The notes: a model not told the origin generated them from the sequence alone. Numbered from the stretch's first letter, positions 28,101 through 37,159 are shown. The stretch: 64,000 bases of DNA from CAWBLP01 sp963789495 (GCA_963789495.1 CAWBLP010000018.1:124001-188000), one strand, 5' to 3'. Translations and numbers: made by a program.

Positions 28101-28228
28101 GGGAAGTCCACTTCCGGCAGGGCGGAGACGGGCAGCGAGCGATAGCCCAGGGCGCCGGCCAGCAGGATTGCGATCGCCAGCAGCCAGGTGGCGATCGGCC
28201 TTGCGATGAACGGGGCGGAGAGGCTCAT
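25133..28228 (-). CDS. RND multidrug efflux permease (MdtB-like, first pump)
   Basis: The 1031-residue protein is a complete HAE1-type RND pump. It opens MSLSAPFIARPIATWLLAIAILLAGALGYRSL, carries the TM4 Asp pair in TGFVVDDAIVMIENV, and repeats the fold in its second half (GIVKKNAIMMVDFALDAERSG). It uses the proton gradient to move drugs, bile-salt-like compounds or metabolites out through the adaptor and outer-membrane factor. Its start codon is only 12 bp from a large palindromic repeat (28241-28471) in the same transcript, and no clear ribosome site is visible between them. It pairs with the second RND gene downstream. Confidence 0.93.
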   Translation of the reverse strand: MSLSAPFIARPIATWLLAIAILLAGALGYRSLPVSALPEVDFPTIEVTTQLPGAGPETVETLITASLERQFGQIPGLVLMTSQSSEGTSQITLQFGLDRAMDSAAQDVQAAINAAAGTLPANLPYPPTYAKVNPADAPILTLALTSDTLPIDRVSDAADTLLQPKLSEIDGVGRVTVQGHMRPAVRVRVDPARLAAYGLSMEDVRTAVAAANANGAKGGFDGPRLAFALGANDQLVDADAYKNLIIAWRNNAPVRLSAVGKVVNGVENDRVAARYDGTPAVVLDIQRQPGANIVQTVERLKAALPKLQSAIPTGIHLTIVTDRTETIRASVRDVQYTLIISVVLVVLVIFLFLRSLRATLIPAVALPLSLIGTFGVMQQLGYGLDNLSLMALTVATGFVVDDAIVMIENVVRYIEQGMRPLQAAYRGAAQIGFTIVSLTVSLIAVFIPLLFMTGVVGRLFEEFAVTLSVAVIVSAVVSLTLTPMMCGRLLRPARDEHPGRIARASEAAFEWLLAGYRRSLAWTFRHETLMLVVAGATLIGTIGLYAIVPKGFLPQQDTGVIIAVTEAAQNVSIPRLLTLQNELAERLRKDPAVTGVVSFVGSGSINATPNAGRLTMALKPISQRDPAPEVIARMQQAIADIPGITAYFQPVQDIQIGTRVSRTQYQYTLMDTDPAELATWAPRLLHQLAQVPGLRDVASDQQNNGFRTMINVDRAAAMRLGVSMQEMQDTLYDAFGQRQISTIFGQANQYRVILEADPSWQADPNSLRLLRVPGLNGAQVPLTEIATIERTVAPLVVTHQMQFPSVTLSFNLAPGYSLGEAVDAVAQAEQTIGMPDTISGTYSGDAAEFQKSLAAEPWLIGAAVVVIYIVLGVLYESWIHPVTILSTLPSAGIGALLALMVCGIDLSLVALVGIVLLMGIVKKNAIMMVDFALDAERSGTMAPEDAMREACLLRFRPIMMTTMAALLGALPLVLGHGAGSELRWPLGVTIIGGLLLSQFLTLYTTPAIYLTFERLRLRFSGPRAPEPAAAE

Positions 28229-28240
28229 GGCAGGCCGGCC

Positions 28241-28471
28241 GGGGGCGTTGCCCCCGAACCCCCATCAAGGGGCTTTGCCCCCTGAACCCCCAACAAAGGC
28301 TTGCCCTTGGAACCATATATGTTTGGAGTGGGGAGGGGGCATTCCGCGGGGTTGCCAAGGTCCGAGGCCGTCACGCCCCCTCCCCACTCCAAACAAATTT
28401 CGATTGCAAAGGCGAGCCTTTGCTGGGGGTCCAGGGGGCAAAGCCCCTGGTGGGGTTCGGGGCAACGCCCC
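28241..28471. repeat. Palindromic intergenic repeat, copy 1 (complete, 231 bp)
   Basis: Two arms of about 95-100 bp are imperfect inverted copies around a 30-35 bp centre. Each arm contains small self-complementary blocks (GGGGCGTTGCCCC, GGGGCTTTGCCCC, AAAGGC...GCCTTT) and ends next to a GTTTGGAGTGGGGAGG box facing the centre. Related copies lie at 33872, 40021, 52565/53922 and 55966. This one sits between the adaptor and RND genes inside the efflux operon. Confidence 0.85.
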
Positions 28472-28484
28472 GCCCTGCCCGCCA

Positions 28485-29744
28485 TCACCCCGCTCCGGCG
28501 CGCCGCCGGCGAGCGCCCGGCGCACTAGGCTGCTCCGCTGCCGGCTGCGCCCCCGCCGGGGCCGGCTGCACCACCGTCACCTTCGTCCCGTCGGACAGCC
28601 GCGACGCGCCGTCCACCACCACATGATCGCCCGGCTTCAGCCCCTGCGTGATGATCGACGCATCCGCGTCCTCATGCCCCACCGTCACCGGCTCGCGCTT
28701 GGCGGTCTCGTTCGCCTCCACGCGAAACACGTAGGCGCCCTGCGGACCGCGCTGCACCGCCGCCGGCGGGACCACCACCGCATTGCGCGCGGTATCCACC
28801 TGCAGCCGCACCCCGACGAATCCACCGGGCCACAAAGTTTCGCCCGCGTTGGGGAAGGTCGCCTTCAGCTTGATCGTGCCGGTGGTGGGATCAACCTGGT
28901 TGTCCAGCACCGTCAGCGTGCCGTGATCCAGCACTTTCGACGCGCTGCCATTGGCTCCCTGCGCGTAGGCCAGCACCGGCGCGGGGCCCTGGCGGATCGC
29001 CGCGGCAACCGCCGGCAATTCCTGTTGCGGCAGCGTGAACACCACGGAGACCGGCTGCAACTGCGTGATCACCACCAGTCCCGTCGCATCCGACGGATGC
29101 ACGATGTTGCCGGCATCCACCTGCCTGATGCCGGTCCGCCCATCGATCGGCGCGGTGATCGTTGTATAGCCGAGGTTGATGCGGGCCGTGTCGATCTGCG
29201 CCTGATCCTGCTCGACCTGCGCCTGGAACTGCGCCACCTGCGCCTTTGCGGTATCCGCCTGCTGCGCCGAGGTATAGTTGTTCGCCACCAGCTTCTGGTA
29301 TCGCGCCAGGTCCAGTTTCGCGTTCGCCAGCAGCGCCTCGTCCTGCGCCTTCTTCGCCACTGCCTGGTCCAACGCCGCCTGATACGGGCGAGGATCGATC
29401 TGCGCCAGCACGTCGCCCTTGTGAACCCCCTGCCCTTCCTTGAAGTTCACCGCGACCAGCGGACCATCCACCATCGGCTTGATGGTCACGCTGTTGAACG
29501 CCTGCACTGTGCCCAGACCGTCCAGGAACAGCGGCACGTCCTTCTGTTCGGCGGCGGCCTGCAGGATCGGAATCGCCTGACTGGCATTGCGGTTTTTGCT
29601 TGCGGTTCGCGACGAGCCGGCCGGCCACAGCCAAATGGTGCCACCGATCGCCGCCAGCACCAGCACGCAGGCCAGCAGCATCGGCCAGCGACGGGTGCGG
29701 CGTCGCGTCTGCAGATCGGCGGGTTCTCTGGTCAGCGCGTCCAT
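28485..29744 (-). CDS. RND periplasmic adaptor (membrane-fusion protein, MdtA-like)
   Basis: The 419-residue protein has one N-terminal membrane anchor (RRWPMLLACVLVLAAIGGTIWLWPAG, residues 21-46). It continues with a biotinyl-lipoyl-like motif (FNSVTIKPMVDGPLVAVNFKEGQGVHKGDVLAQID), an alpha-hairpin of about 70 residues, and beta-barrel domains (TTITAPIDGRTGIRQVDAGNIV). It bridges the RND pump and the outer-membrane factor. The start at 29744 (MDALTREPADLQ) is preferred to an upstream GC-poor start. The C-terminal tail is Ala/Pro/Arg-rich. Gene order, factor then adaptor then two pumps, resembles mdtABC with its own outer-membrane gene. Confidence 0.9.
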   Translation of the reverse strand: MDALTREPADLQTRRRTRRWPMLLACVLVLAAIGGTIWLWPAGSSRTASKNRNASQAIPILQAAAEQKDVPLFLDGLGTVQAFNSVTIKPMVDGPLVAVNFKEGQGVHKGDVLAQIDPRPYQAALDQAVAKKAQDEALLANAKLDLARYQKLVANNYTSAQQADTAKAQVAQFQAQVEQDQAQIDTARINLGYTTITAPIDGRTGIRQVDAGNIVHPSDATGLVVITQLQPVSVVFTLPQQELPAVAAAIRQGPAPVLAYAQGANGSASKVLDHGTLTVLDNQVDPTTGTIKLKATFPNAGETLWPGGFVGVRLQVDTARNAVVVPPAAVQRGPQGAYVFRVEANETAKREPVTVGHEDADASIITQGLKPGDHVVVDGASRLSDGTKVTVVQPAPAGAQPAAEQPSAPGARRRRAGAG

Positions 29745-29838
29745 GAATCGCCTCTGGTCAATGCGTCCCGATATCGGGACGACCGCAGCAAAAGCCAATG
29801 AAGCGTTGGCAAGGCGATGCCGCGCCGGTCACGCCGGT

Positions 29839-31350
29839 TCATCGCAGATTGCCTCCGACCGGCAACGCCACACCGCCAGGCAGCAGCGACGGCGACAGGC
29901 CGGGAAACGCCTCCTTTGGAGAGCCGCCGGCTTCGATCCAGCCGCCACCCAACGCCTTGTAGAGGTCCACCAGCGCTTCAGCACGGGCCAGTCGCACCTG
30001 CACCAGCGTATCCTCATCGTTCAGCAGCGTAGTCTCCGCCTGCAGCACGGTGGTGATGTCGGTGGTGCCGGCCTGCATCTGGGCTCGCGCGATGTTGGCG
30101 GCGCGTTGTGCGATCGCCACCGCACGCCGCTGCAACGTCTCCTGCTCCGTGGTGAAACGCCACGCGGTCAGCGCATTGTCCACATCGGTGAAGGCCTGCA
30201 CCACCGCCTTGCGGTAATCCGCCAGCAGCTCCGCCTGGCGTCCCTTCGCCTGCTCCAGTTCTCCGCGCAGCGTGCCGCCGTCGAACAGCGGCTGGGTCAG
30301 GCCGGCAGCCAGGGAGGCCAGGAACCCGCCGGGTCCGAACAAGGTGCTCAGCGCGGCATTCTGGAATCCGGCCGACCCCGTTAGCTGCACGCTGGGGAAG
30401 AACGCGGCCCGCGCCGCCTTCACATCGAAATGGGCGGCCTGCAATTGCGCTTCGGCAGCGGCCACGTCGGGACGGCGCGCCAGCAAGGCGGAGGGCAGTC
30501 CGGGCGCAACCGGCGGCAGGGTCAGGCTGGTCAGGGTGCCGGGACGGACGGTGATCGCCTCGGGCGGCTGACCGGTCAGAATGCCAAGCCCGATCAGCTG
30601 CTGTTCCATCTGGCTGCGCAGGGCCGGGATCAGTGCGCGCTCATTCGCCACCAGCGTTTCCTGCTGCGCCAGGTCCAGCGCCGAGGCGGTGCCCGCGCCC
30701 AGCCGCCCGCGGATCACCGCGAGCACCTGCTCCGCATCCTTCAGGTTACGTTGCGCGACGCCGAGCCGGTCAGCATAGGCGAGTGCGGTAAACCAGGTGA
30801 GCGCGACATTGCTGACCACGGTCAACGCCACGGTCTGCTGATCGAACCGGGTGAACATGGCGTTGGCGATCGCCGCCTGCCGCCCGGCGCGGATCCTGCC
30901 CCAGAAATCCACCTCATAGGCCGCGTTGAGTCCGAGGCTGTAGCTGTGGGTCTCGATAGCCGCGCCGCTGCGCCCGCCGGTCCGGCTGCTGCTGAAGCTG
31001 GCACGCTGCCAGCTCGCATCGCCGGTGGTATTCACACTGGGCAGCAAAGCGGCGCCGGCAAGGCGAACCTGCGCGTCGGCTTGGCGGACCCGGGCGATCG
31101 CCGCGGCGATGTCGAAATTGCTGGTCCGCGCGTGCGCGATGAGCGAATCGAGCTCCGGCGAACGAAACCCGCGCCACCAGCCCTGCTGCGGCCAAGCGGC
31201 GGCCTCAGTCGCCGCACTGGCGCGGAATGCCGTCGGCACGTCCAATGCCGGGCGCGCATAGTCCGGTCCCAGGCTGCAGCCGGCGAGAACCAAGGCGGCG
31301 GCACCTGTCGCCAGCGCGAGCCCGCGCCGGATGAACTGCCATTCAGCCAA
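29839..31350 (-). CDS. Outer-membrane efflux lipoprotein, NodT/OprM family
   Basis: The 503-residue protein begins with a lipoprotein signal peptide (lipobox VLAGC, cysteine at residue 25) followed by SLGPDYARP, a hallmark of NodT-type factors. Two outer-membrane-factor repeats follow, each with long amphipathic helices (SNFDIAAAIARVRQADAQVRLAGAALLP and RPDVAAAEAQLQAAHFDVKAARAAFFP). It trimerises into the exit channel for the RND pumps. It is the first gene of the efflux operon; no TetR or two-component regulator is next to it. Confidence 0.92.
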   Translation of the reverse strand: MAEWQFIRRGLALATGAAALVLAGCSLGPDYARPALDVPTAFRASAATEAAAWPQQGWWRGFRSPELDSLIAHARTSNFDIAAAIARVRQADAQVRLAGAALLPSVNTTGDASWQRASFSSSRTGGRSGAAIETHSYSLGLNAAYEVDFWGRIRAGRQAAIANAMFTRFDQQTVALTVVSNVALTWFTALAYADRLGVAQRNLKDAEQVLAVIRGRLGAGTASALDLAQQETLVANERALIPALRSQMEQQLIGLGILTGQPPEAITVRPGTLTSLTLPPVAPGLPSALLARRPDVAAAEAQLQAAHFDVKAARAAFFPSVQLTGSAGFQNAALSTLFGPGGFLASLAAGLTQPLFDGGTLRGELEQAKGRQAELLADYRKAVVQAFTDVDNALTAWRFTTEQETLQRRAVAIAQRAANIARAQMQAGTTDITTVLQAETTLLNDEDTLVQVRLARAEALVDLYKALGGGWIEAGGSPKEAFPGLSPSLLPGGVALPVGGNLR

Positions 31351-31916
31351 TCAACAACCTCCTCGCGCCTGCCAATGGTCCTGTCGGAAGGCGGCGCAAT
31401 GATGTCCATGCACGGGCTGTGTAACCGCTGTATGTCGGAGCTCGAGGCGGCCGGCGATGCAGCCGAGACGCAGGCTTCGTGGCGCGCGCGGGGTGTGCCA
31501 GCGTGTCGGCGCGCACCCTCCGCCTCCGTGGTCGAGGCCGGATCGCGCGGAGTGCGCTCGACGCGCCGGCGCGCGCGCCGCCAGTGCAGTCGGGATCGCC
31601 CGCAACTGCGGTCAATTACCGCACGCAGCACAATCCCTGGATGGCGGGCCTTCGCCCGCCGGGACGGAGCACGCACGAACCGCCGCCCGCTGGAGCTCTT
31701 ATTCCAGGTCAGGCCCTAACAGAATCCGCGATCGCGACATCACGCGCACCGCAGCACGCCGGATGTCGAGGCCGAAGCCTCTCGGTTCGGTTGGCGGTGG
31801 CGACTCAGGCGATTAGGCTTGCCCGATTCGCGCCACTTGTCATTCATCATGACCAGACACACCCGCCGATGCCTCGGCCCAACGCGCAGGAGATCGACAG
31901 TGCCGCGTGACGGCCA
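31351..31916. other. Intergenic region between the efflux operon and selB, no gene seen
   Basis: The 566-bp stretch separates divergent transcripts and must hold the efflux-operon promoter and the selB promoter. A strong hairpin (GGCGGGC-CTTC-GCCCGCC, 31643-31660) is present without a T-tract. I looked for selA and a selenocysteine tRNA on both strands and saw neither. Confidence 0.5.
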
Positions 31917-31928
31917 GTGGTTCAGCCG

Positions 31929-33842
31929 ATGATCGTCGGCACCGCCGGACATATCGACCACGGCAAGACAGCGCTGGTGAAAGCGCTCACCGGCGTCGAT
32001 GCGGATCGCCTCGCCGAGGAGAAAAGGCGTGGCATCACCATCGACCTGGGTTTCGCCTATAGCGGGTCGTTGGGTTTCGTCGACGTGCCGGGCCATGAGC
32101 GATTCGTCCACACCATGCTCGCTGGTGCCAGCGGCATCGACGCGGCGCTGCTCGTGGTGGCGCTGAACGACGGCATCATGCCGCAGACCACCGAACACGT
32201 TGCCATCCTCGATCTGCTCGGCATCGCGCGTGGCGTGGTCGCGCTCACCAAATGGGACCTGGCACCCGAGCGCGTGCCGGAACTCGCCGAGGCGGTCTGC
32301 GCGCTGCTCGCCCCGACCGGCCTGCGCAATGCGACACTGGTCCCCGTCTCGGCCTTCACCGGGCACGGGATCGAAGCGGTGCAGGACGCGCTGCTGGCCC
32401 TGGGTCCTCGCGGCCGCAATCAGACCGGGCATCCAAGGCTGGCGGTGGATCGCGCGTTCACCCTGCCCGGCGCGGGCCTGGTGGTGACCGGAACGCTGGT
32501 CGCCGGACGCATCGCGGTCGAGGACCGGCTGCTATTGTCTCCGTCCGGGCTGGAACTGCGGGTGCGCGGTCTGCATGCCCAGAACAAGCCGGCGCAGAGC
32601 GCCGAAGCCGGCCAGCGCGTGGCACTGAACGTAACCGGGCCACGCCTCTCCAGGGAATCGGTGACGCGCGGCGACTGGGTGCTGCATCCGGACGTCCATG
32701 CCCCTACCCTGCGGCTCGATGCCCGGCTGCGGCTGCTCGACAGCGAGCCCGCCGCGCTGCGCTGGGATACGCCGGTTCACGTGCATCTGGCCGCAAGCCA
32801 CGTCATGGGCCGCGTCGCGCCGCTGGATCGTGAGCGCATCGAGCCCGGCATGGATGCGCCGGTGCGTGTCACCCTGGAACAGCCGATCGGCGCACTGGCT
32901 GGCGATCGGCTCATCCTGCGCGATGCCGGGGCGGCGCGCACCATCGGCGGCGGCATGGTGATCGACCCGTTTCCGCCGCCGCGCGGCAGCCGGACCCCAG
33001 CCAGGCTCGACAGGCTGGCCGCGCTGGAACCGCAGGATGCCGTGCTGGCGCTGCGCGGTGTCTTGGCGCAACCGCCGGGTTGGGTGGAACGAACCGCGTT
33101 CCTGCGGGCGCGCAACCTGCCGGCGGCGGCGCAATCCGCACTCCTGGCCGACACACCGGCGGCAGCGCTCGCCGACCTGCTGATCGCGCCGGAGCGGCTG
33201 CACACCCTGCGCGAACACGTGGTCGCCTCGCTTGCGGCGCATCATGCCACGGCGCCGGATCAGCCGGGGCTGCAGGCTGAACGGCTGCGTCTCGCCTTGC
33301 CGCAACGCATCCCGCAGACAGGATTTCGTGCCCTGCTGGAGGGGCTGCTGCGCGCCGGGTCGGTGCAACAGGACGGGCCCTGGCTGCGCCTGCCGCAGCA
33401 CCGCGCCCGGCTGATGCCGCAGGAGGAGCGCCAGTGGGACGAGCTGCGGCAGCTGATCGAGGCCGACCGCTTCCGGCCGCCGCGCACGCGGGACCTGGCG
33501 CGAAGCCTGACGATGCCGGAACCGGCGATGCGCGGGCTGCTGAAGCGGCTGCAGCGGATGGGACGGCTGGTGGAGGTCGCACCCGACCATTTCTTTCTGC
33601 AAGAGACGGTCTCCGAGATGGCCGGCATCGTGACAGCGCTCGCTGCGGCCGATCCGGCAGAGGAGGTGACGGCGGCGGGCTTTCGCGACCGCCTGGACAG
33701 CGGGCGCAAGATCGCCATCCAGGTATTGGAGTTCTTCGACGGTGTCGGATTTACAGTGCGGCGCGGTGACGTGCGGCGGGTGCGCACCGACCGCGCGGGC
33801 CAATTCGGCATGGCGGTTCAGGCCGACGACAGGCCGAACTGA
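31929..33842 (+). CDS. selB: Selenocysteine-specific elongation factor SelB
   Basis: The 637-residue protein starts MIVGTAGHIDHGKTALVKALTGVDADRL, the SelB version of the EF-Tu P-loop. Then come the switch motif GITIDLGFAY, VDVPGHERFV and TKWD. Domains II and III follow (residues 170-340), and the C-terminal part holds winged-helix repeats that bind the SECIS hairpin (for example LEGLLRAGSVQQDGPWLRLPQHR). A GTG at 31917 would add four residues; the ATG at 31929 fits the family start. SelB delivers selenocysteyl-tRNA to UGA codons. No selA, tRNA-Sec or selenoprotein gene is visible here. It converges with rbfA across a palindromic repeat. Confidence 0.93.
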   Translation: MIVGTAGHIDHGKTALVKALTGVDADRLAEEKRRGITIDLGFAYSGSLGFVDVPGHERFVHTMLAGASGIDAALLVVALNDGIMPQTTEHVAILDLLGIARGVVALTKWDLAPERVPELAEAVCALLAPTGLRNATLVPVSAFTGHGIEAVQDALLALGPRGRNQTGHPRLAVDRAFTLPGAGLVVTGTLVAGRIAVEDRLLLSPSGLELRVRGLHAQNKPAQSAEAGQRVALNVTGPRLSRESVTRGDWVLHPDVHAPTLRLDARLRLLDSEPAALRWDTPVHVHLAASHVMGRVAPLDRERIEPGMDAPVRVTLEQPIGALAGDRLILRDAGAARTIGGGMVIDPFPPPRGSRTPARLDRLAALEPQDAVLALRGVLAQPPGWVERTAFLRARNLPAAAQSALLADTPAAALADLLIAPERLHTLREHVVASLAAHHATAPDQPGLQAERLRLALPQRIPQTGFRALLEGLLRAGSVQQDGPWLRLPQHRARLMPQEERQWDELRQLIEADRFRPPRTRDLARSLTMPEPAMRGLLKRLQRMGRLVEVAPDHFFLQETVSEMAGIVTALAAADPAEEVTAAGFRDRLDSGRKIAIQVLEFFDGVGFTVRRGDVRRVRTDRAGQFGMAVQADDRPN

Positions 33843-33871
33843 CGCCGCGCGTGCGGGGCTGGAAACAATCG

Positions 33872-34074
33872 GGGCGTTGCCCCGAACCCGCCAGGAGGCG
33901 TTGCCTCCTGACCTCCAGCAAAGGCTCAGCCTTTGCAATCGGATTCGGTTTGGGATGGGCGGGGGCGTGGCGGTCCCAGACCCCGGTGGCATTGCGACAG
34001 GTCCCCTCGCCACCCCAAACGGAGTGGTTCCAGGGAGCGAGCCCTTGGCGGGGATTGGTTCGGAGCAACGCCCC
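33872..34074. repeat. Palindromic intergenic repeat, copy 2
   Basis: The 203-bp element lies between the 3' ends of selB and rbfA. The left arm (33872-33965) shows GGGGCGTTGCCCC, GGAGGCGTTGCCTCC and CAAAGGCTCAGCCTTTG blocks and a GTTTGGGATGGGCGGG box. The right arm (about 34005-34074) is a partly eroded inverted copy ending in GCAACGCCCC. It could act as a bidirectional terminator. Confidence 0.8.
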
Positions 34075-34089
34075 GATACCTACCTGCGC

Positions 34090-34479
34090 CTACTCCGGCT
34101 TCTCAAGATCGCGTGCAACCTCCGGCTGGTGCAGCAGCCGGTTGATCTTCGACGCATATTCGAGCGCATGATCCGGCTGGAACGACAGATTGGGAGCGAA
34201 TTTTAGCCGCACCGACTGTGCCACCTGGCCGCGCAGGAACGCCGACGCCCGCTTCAGCGCCGGCAACAGTGCCTCCACGTCGGATCGTCCCAGGCGCGAC
34301 ACAAACACCACGGCATGTTTCAGGTCCGGTGTGGTACGAACCTCGGTCACGGTGATAGCCGCCTCGGCCAGTTCGGGATCGCGGAAGTCACGCCGCTCGA
34401 ATACGCCGGCCAGCACGTGGCGGATTTCCTCCGCCACGCGCAGCTGACGCTGGCTTGGTCCAGCCTCGCGCTTCCTCAA
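34090..34479 (-). CDS. rbfA: 30S ribosome-binding factor RbfA
   Basis: The 129-residue product from the TTG at 34479 contains the KH-like RbfA fold: SQRQLRVAEEIRHVLAGVF, ITVTEVRTTPDLKHAVVFVSRLG and LRGQVAQSVRLKFAPNLSFQPDHALEYASKINRLL. It helps mature the 16S rRNA 5' end. The TTG overlaps the infB stop (TTGA), so translation is probably coupled; a longer upstream start exists but only adds unrelated residues. In many alphaproteobacteria truB and rpsO follow rbfA; here the operon ends at the repeat and convergent selB. Confidence 0.92.
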   Translation of the reverse strand: MRKREAGPSQRQLRVAEEIRHVLAGVFERRDFRDPELAEAAITVTEVRTTPDLKHAVVFVSRLGRSDVEALLPALKRASAFLRGQVAQSVRLKFAPNLSFQPDHALEYASKINRLLHQPEVARDLEKPE

Positions 34480-37156
34480 CCCGGAACCATCTCCGTCTCG
34501 AAGCACTCGACCACGTCGCCTTCCTGCAGATCGTGGAAGTTGGCAAACGACAGGCCGCATTCGTAGCCACGCGCGACCTCGCGCACGTCGTCCTTGAAGC
34601 GCTTCAACTGCGATAGCTCGCCTTGGTGGATCACCACGTTGTCGCGCAGCAGCCGAACGCCGGCGCCCCGCTTCACCAGCCCATCGGTGACCATGCAGCC
34701 GGCGACCTTGCCGGTCTTGGTGATGGTGAACACCTTACGAATTTCCGCGTAGCCAAGGAACTTCTCACGCGCCTTCGGGGCGACCTTGCCTTGCACCAGC
34801 TTCTCGATGTCGTCCGCCACCTCGTAGATGATCGAGTAGTAGCGAATATCGACATTGTCCCGCTGGGCGAGTTCGCGCGCCTGGGTTGTCGCACGCACGT
34901 TGAACGCCACCACCACCGCGTCGGACGCCTTGGCGAGCTGAATGTCGCTTTCGGTGATCTGCCCCACCGCCGCATGCAGCACGCGAACCTTCACCTCCTC
35001 ATGTGCAAGCTTCAGCACTGTGGCCTGGATCGCCTCGGCGCTGCCCTGCACGTCGGCCTTGATCAGGATGGCGACTTCCTTCTGCTCGCCGGCCTGGATG
35101 CGCGCCAGCATCTGATCCAGCGTGCCGCGCGCACCGGCGGTGGCCGTCGCCGCCTTGTCACGCAACTTGCGAGCCCGGAACTCGGTGATCTCGCGCGCTC
35201 GACCCTCGTTCTCGACCACCACGAACGGCTCGCCTGCGGTGGGCACGCCGGATAGGCCCAGCACCTCCACCGGGGAGGACGGTTCAGCGTCCTGCAACGG
35301 GCGGCCCTTGTCGTCGAGCATCGCACGCACGCGACCCCATTCGGCGCCGGCCACCAGGATATCACCCTGGTGCAGCGTGCCCTTCTGGACCAATACGGTG
35401 GCCACCGGGCCACGGCCACGATCCAGCCGCGACTTCGATCACCGCACCTTCCGCGGCCCGATCCGGGTTCGCCTTCAGGTCGAGGATTTCAGCCTGCAGC
35501 AGGATGGCTTCCTGCAGCTTGTCCAGCCCCGTCTTCTTCAACGCGGAGACTTCCACGTCCTGCGTTTCGCCGCCCATGTCCTCGACGACGACGTCGTGCT
35601 GCAGCAGTTCCTGGCGCACCCGGGTTGGGTTGGCGTCGGGCCGATCCATCTTGTTGATGGCGACGATGATCGGGGCGCCGGCCGCCTTGGCATGGCGGAT
35701 CGCCTCGATCGTCTGCGGCATCACGCCGTCGTCCGCCGCGACCACCAGCACGACGATATCCGTCACGCCGGCGCCGCGGGCCCGCATCGCGGTGAACGCC
35801 TCATGACCCGGCGTATCGATGAAGGTGATGCGCTCGCCGGTGTTCAGCGTGACCTGGTAGGCACCGATATGCTGGGTGATGCCGCCGGCCTCGCCGGCCG
35901 CGACATCGGTGGCACGCAGCGCATCCAGCAGGCTGGTCTTGCCGTGGTCCACATGGCCCATCACGGTGACGACGGGCGGCCGTGGCACCAGCTCGGACTC
36001 GGTATCGACCGCGCCTTCCAGGCCGAGCTCGACGTCCGACTCGGACACGCGGCGGGCGCGATGGCCGAACTCCTGAACCACCAGTTCGGCGGTGTCAGCA
36101 TCGAGCGACTGGGTGATGGTCGCCATGACGCCGAGTTTCATCAGCGCCTTGACCACTTCGCCGGCACGGGCGGCCATGCGGTTGGCCAGTTCCTGCACGG
36201 TAATGCTGTCGGGTAATATGACGTCACGCACGACTTTCACCTGATCCGAACGGAGGCGTTCCAGTTCGGCCTGCCGGCGCTCCCGCTCGCGCTGGCGACG
36301 AACCGAGGCGAGGGAGCGAACGCGCTCGTCCTCGCCCTCGATGGCGGCCTGGACATCGATCCGGCCGGCGCGGCGGCGATCCTCGCCACCCTTCTTGGGT
36401 GCGACCACAGGCGGCTTGCGTGGCGGCATGCCAGCCCCGGGCCGCCGGATCGGCCGGGCCTCGTCCTCGTCCTCGCCGGCACGGGTGCCGGGCTTGAGCC
36501 GCAGGGTTTCGGTCGGCGTCGGCGCGGGTCCACCAGGACGCGGCTGCGCGGTCGGAGAGGCCGAACGGCGAGCTTCGTCGGTACCGCGAGCGGTGGGTGC
36601 CGCGGTCTGGGCCTCCGCCGCCTGGGCCGCCGTGGTGACTTCCGCCACCTTGCGGGCCTCTTCCTCGGCCTGCTGACGCGCGGCCTCCTCCGCCTCCAGG
36701 CGGGCTGTTTCCTCGGCGGCCTTGCGCGCCTCTTCCTCGCGCCGGCGTGCTTCCTCGGCCGCCGACAGGATGGAGATCTTTTCCTGCTCGCGCCGTTCCG
36801 CCTCGCGCCGCGCGGCTTCGCGCTGCTGCTCCACCAGCGCACGCTGCCGTGCCGCCAGTTCGGTCTGGGTCAGCGCGCGACTGGGCCCCGCGGGACTGCG
36901 GCCGGCTTGCGACGACCCGCGGGCCGACGGCGCGGACCCACCCGAGCCGCCGCCCTGCTGGGCCGGCGGCGTGCCTGGGGTCGCGACCGGCGCGCGCTTC
37001 TTGCGCACCTCGACCTGGACGACCTTGGATCGTCCATGACTGAAACTTTGCCGGACGGAGCCCGCATCGACAGGTACGGCCGAGCTCCAGCCGTCCTGCC
37101 GGACGCAGGGACAGCCGTCCGCCCTTGCCGGTATCCTGATCGTTGGTTCCGCTCAT
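34476..37156 (-). CDS. infB: Translation initiation factor IF-2 (two frame breaks in this sequence)
   Basis: Read with two one-base corrections this is an 892-residue IF-2. The N-terminus starts MSGTNDQDTGKGGRLSLRPA, an alphaproteobacterial IF-2 start. A long Ala/Glu/Arg-rich coiled region precedes IF2_N. The G domain has VVTVMGHVDHGKTSLLDALR, DTPGHEAF and NKMD. Break 1 is at about 37071-37075 (extra base after LELGRT; the next frame gives VDAGSVRQSFSHGRSKVV). Break 2 is at about 35431-35436 (extra G in GAAGTCGCGG; without it, VIESRLDRGRGPVATVLVQ). The C-terminal IF-2 domains follow to 34476. Because infB is essential, I regard both breaks as sequence errors. It starts 3 bp after ylxR and overlaps rbfA. 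Confidence 0.95.
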
Positions 37157-37159
37157 GCT

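Noticed and set aside
28241..28471. CRISPR or rho-independent terminator reading of the palindromic repeats
   Set aside because: There are no regularly spaced direct repeats with spacers, and the hairpins lack T-tracts; the long inverted arms recur elsewhere as a dispersed family.
31400..31910. Possible selA remnant or selenocysteine tRNA upstream of selB
   Set aside because: No SelA motif in any frame and no tRNA-Sec-like stem pattern could be traced.
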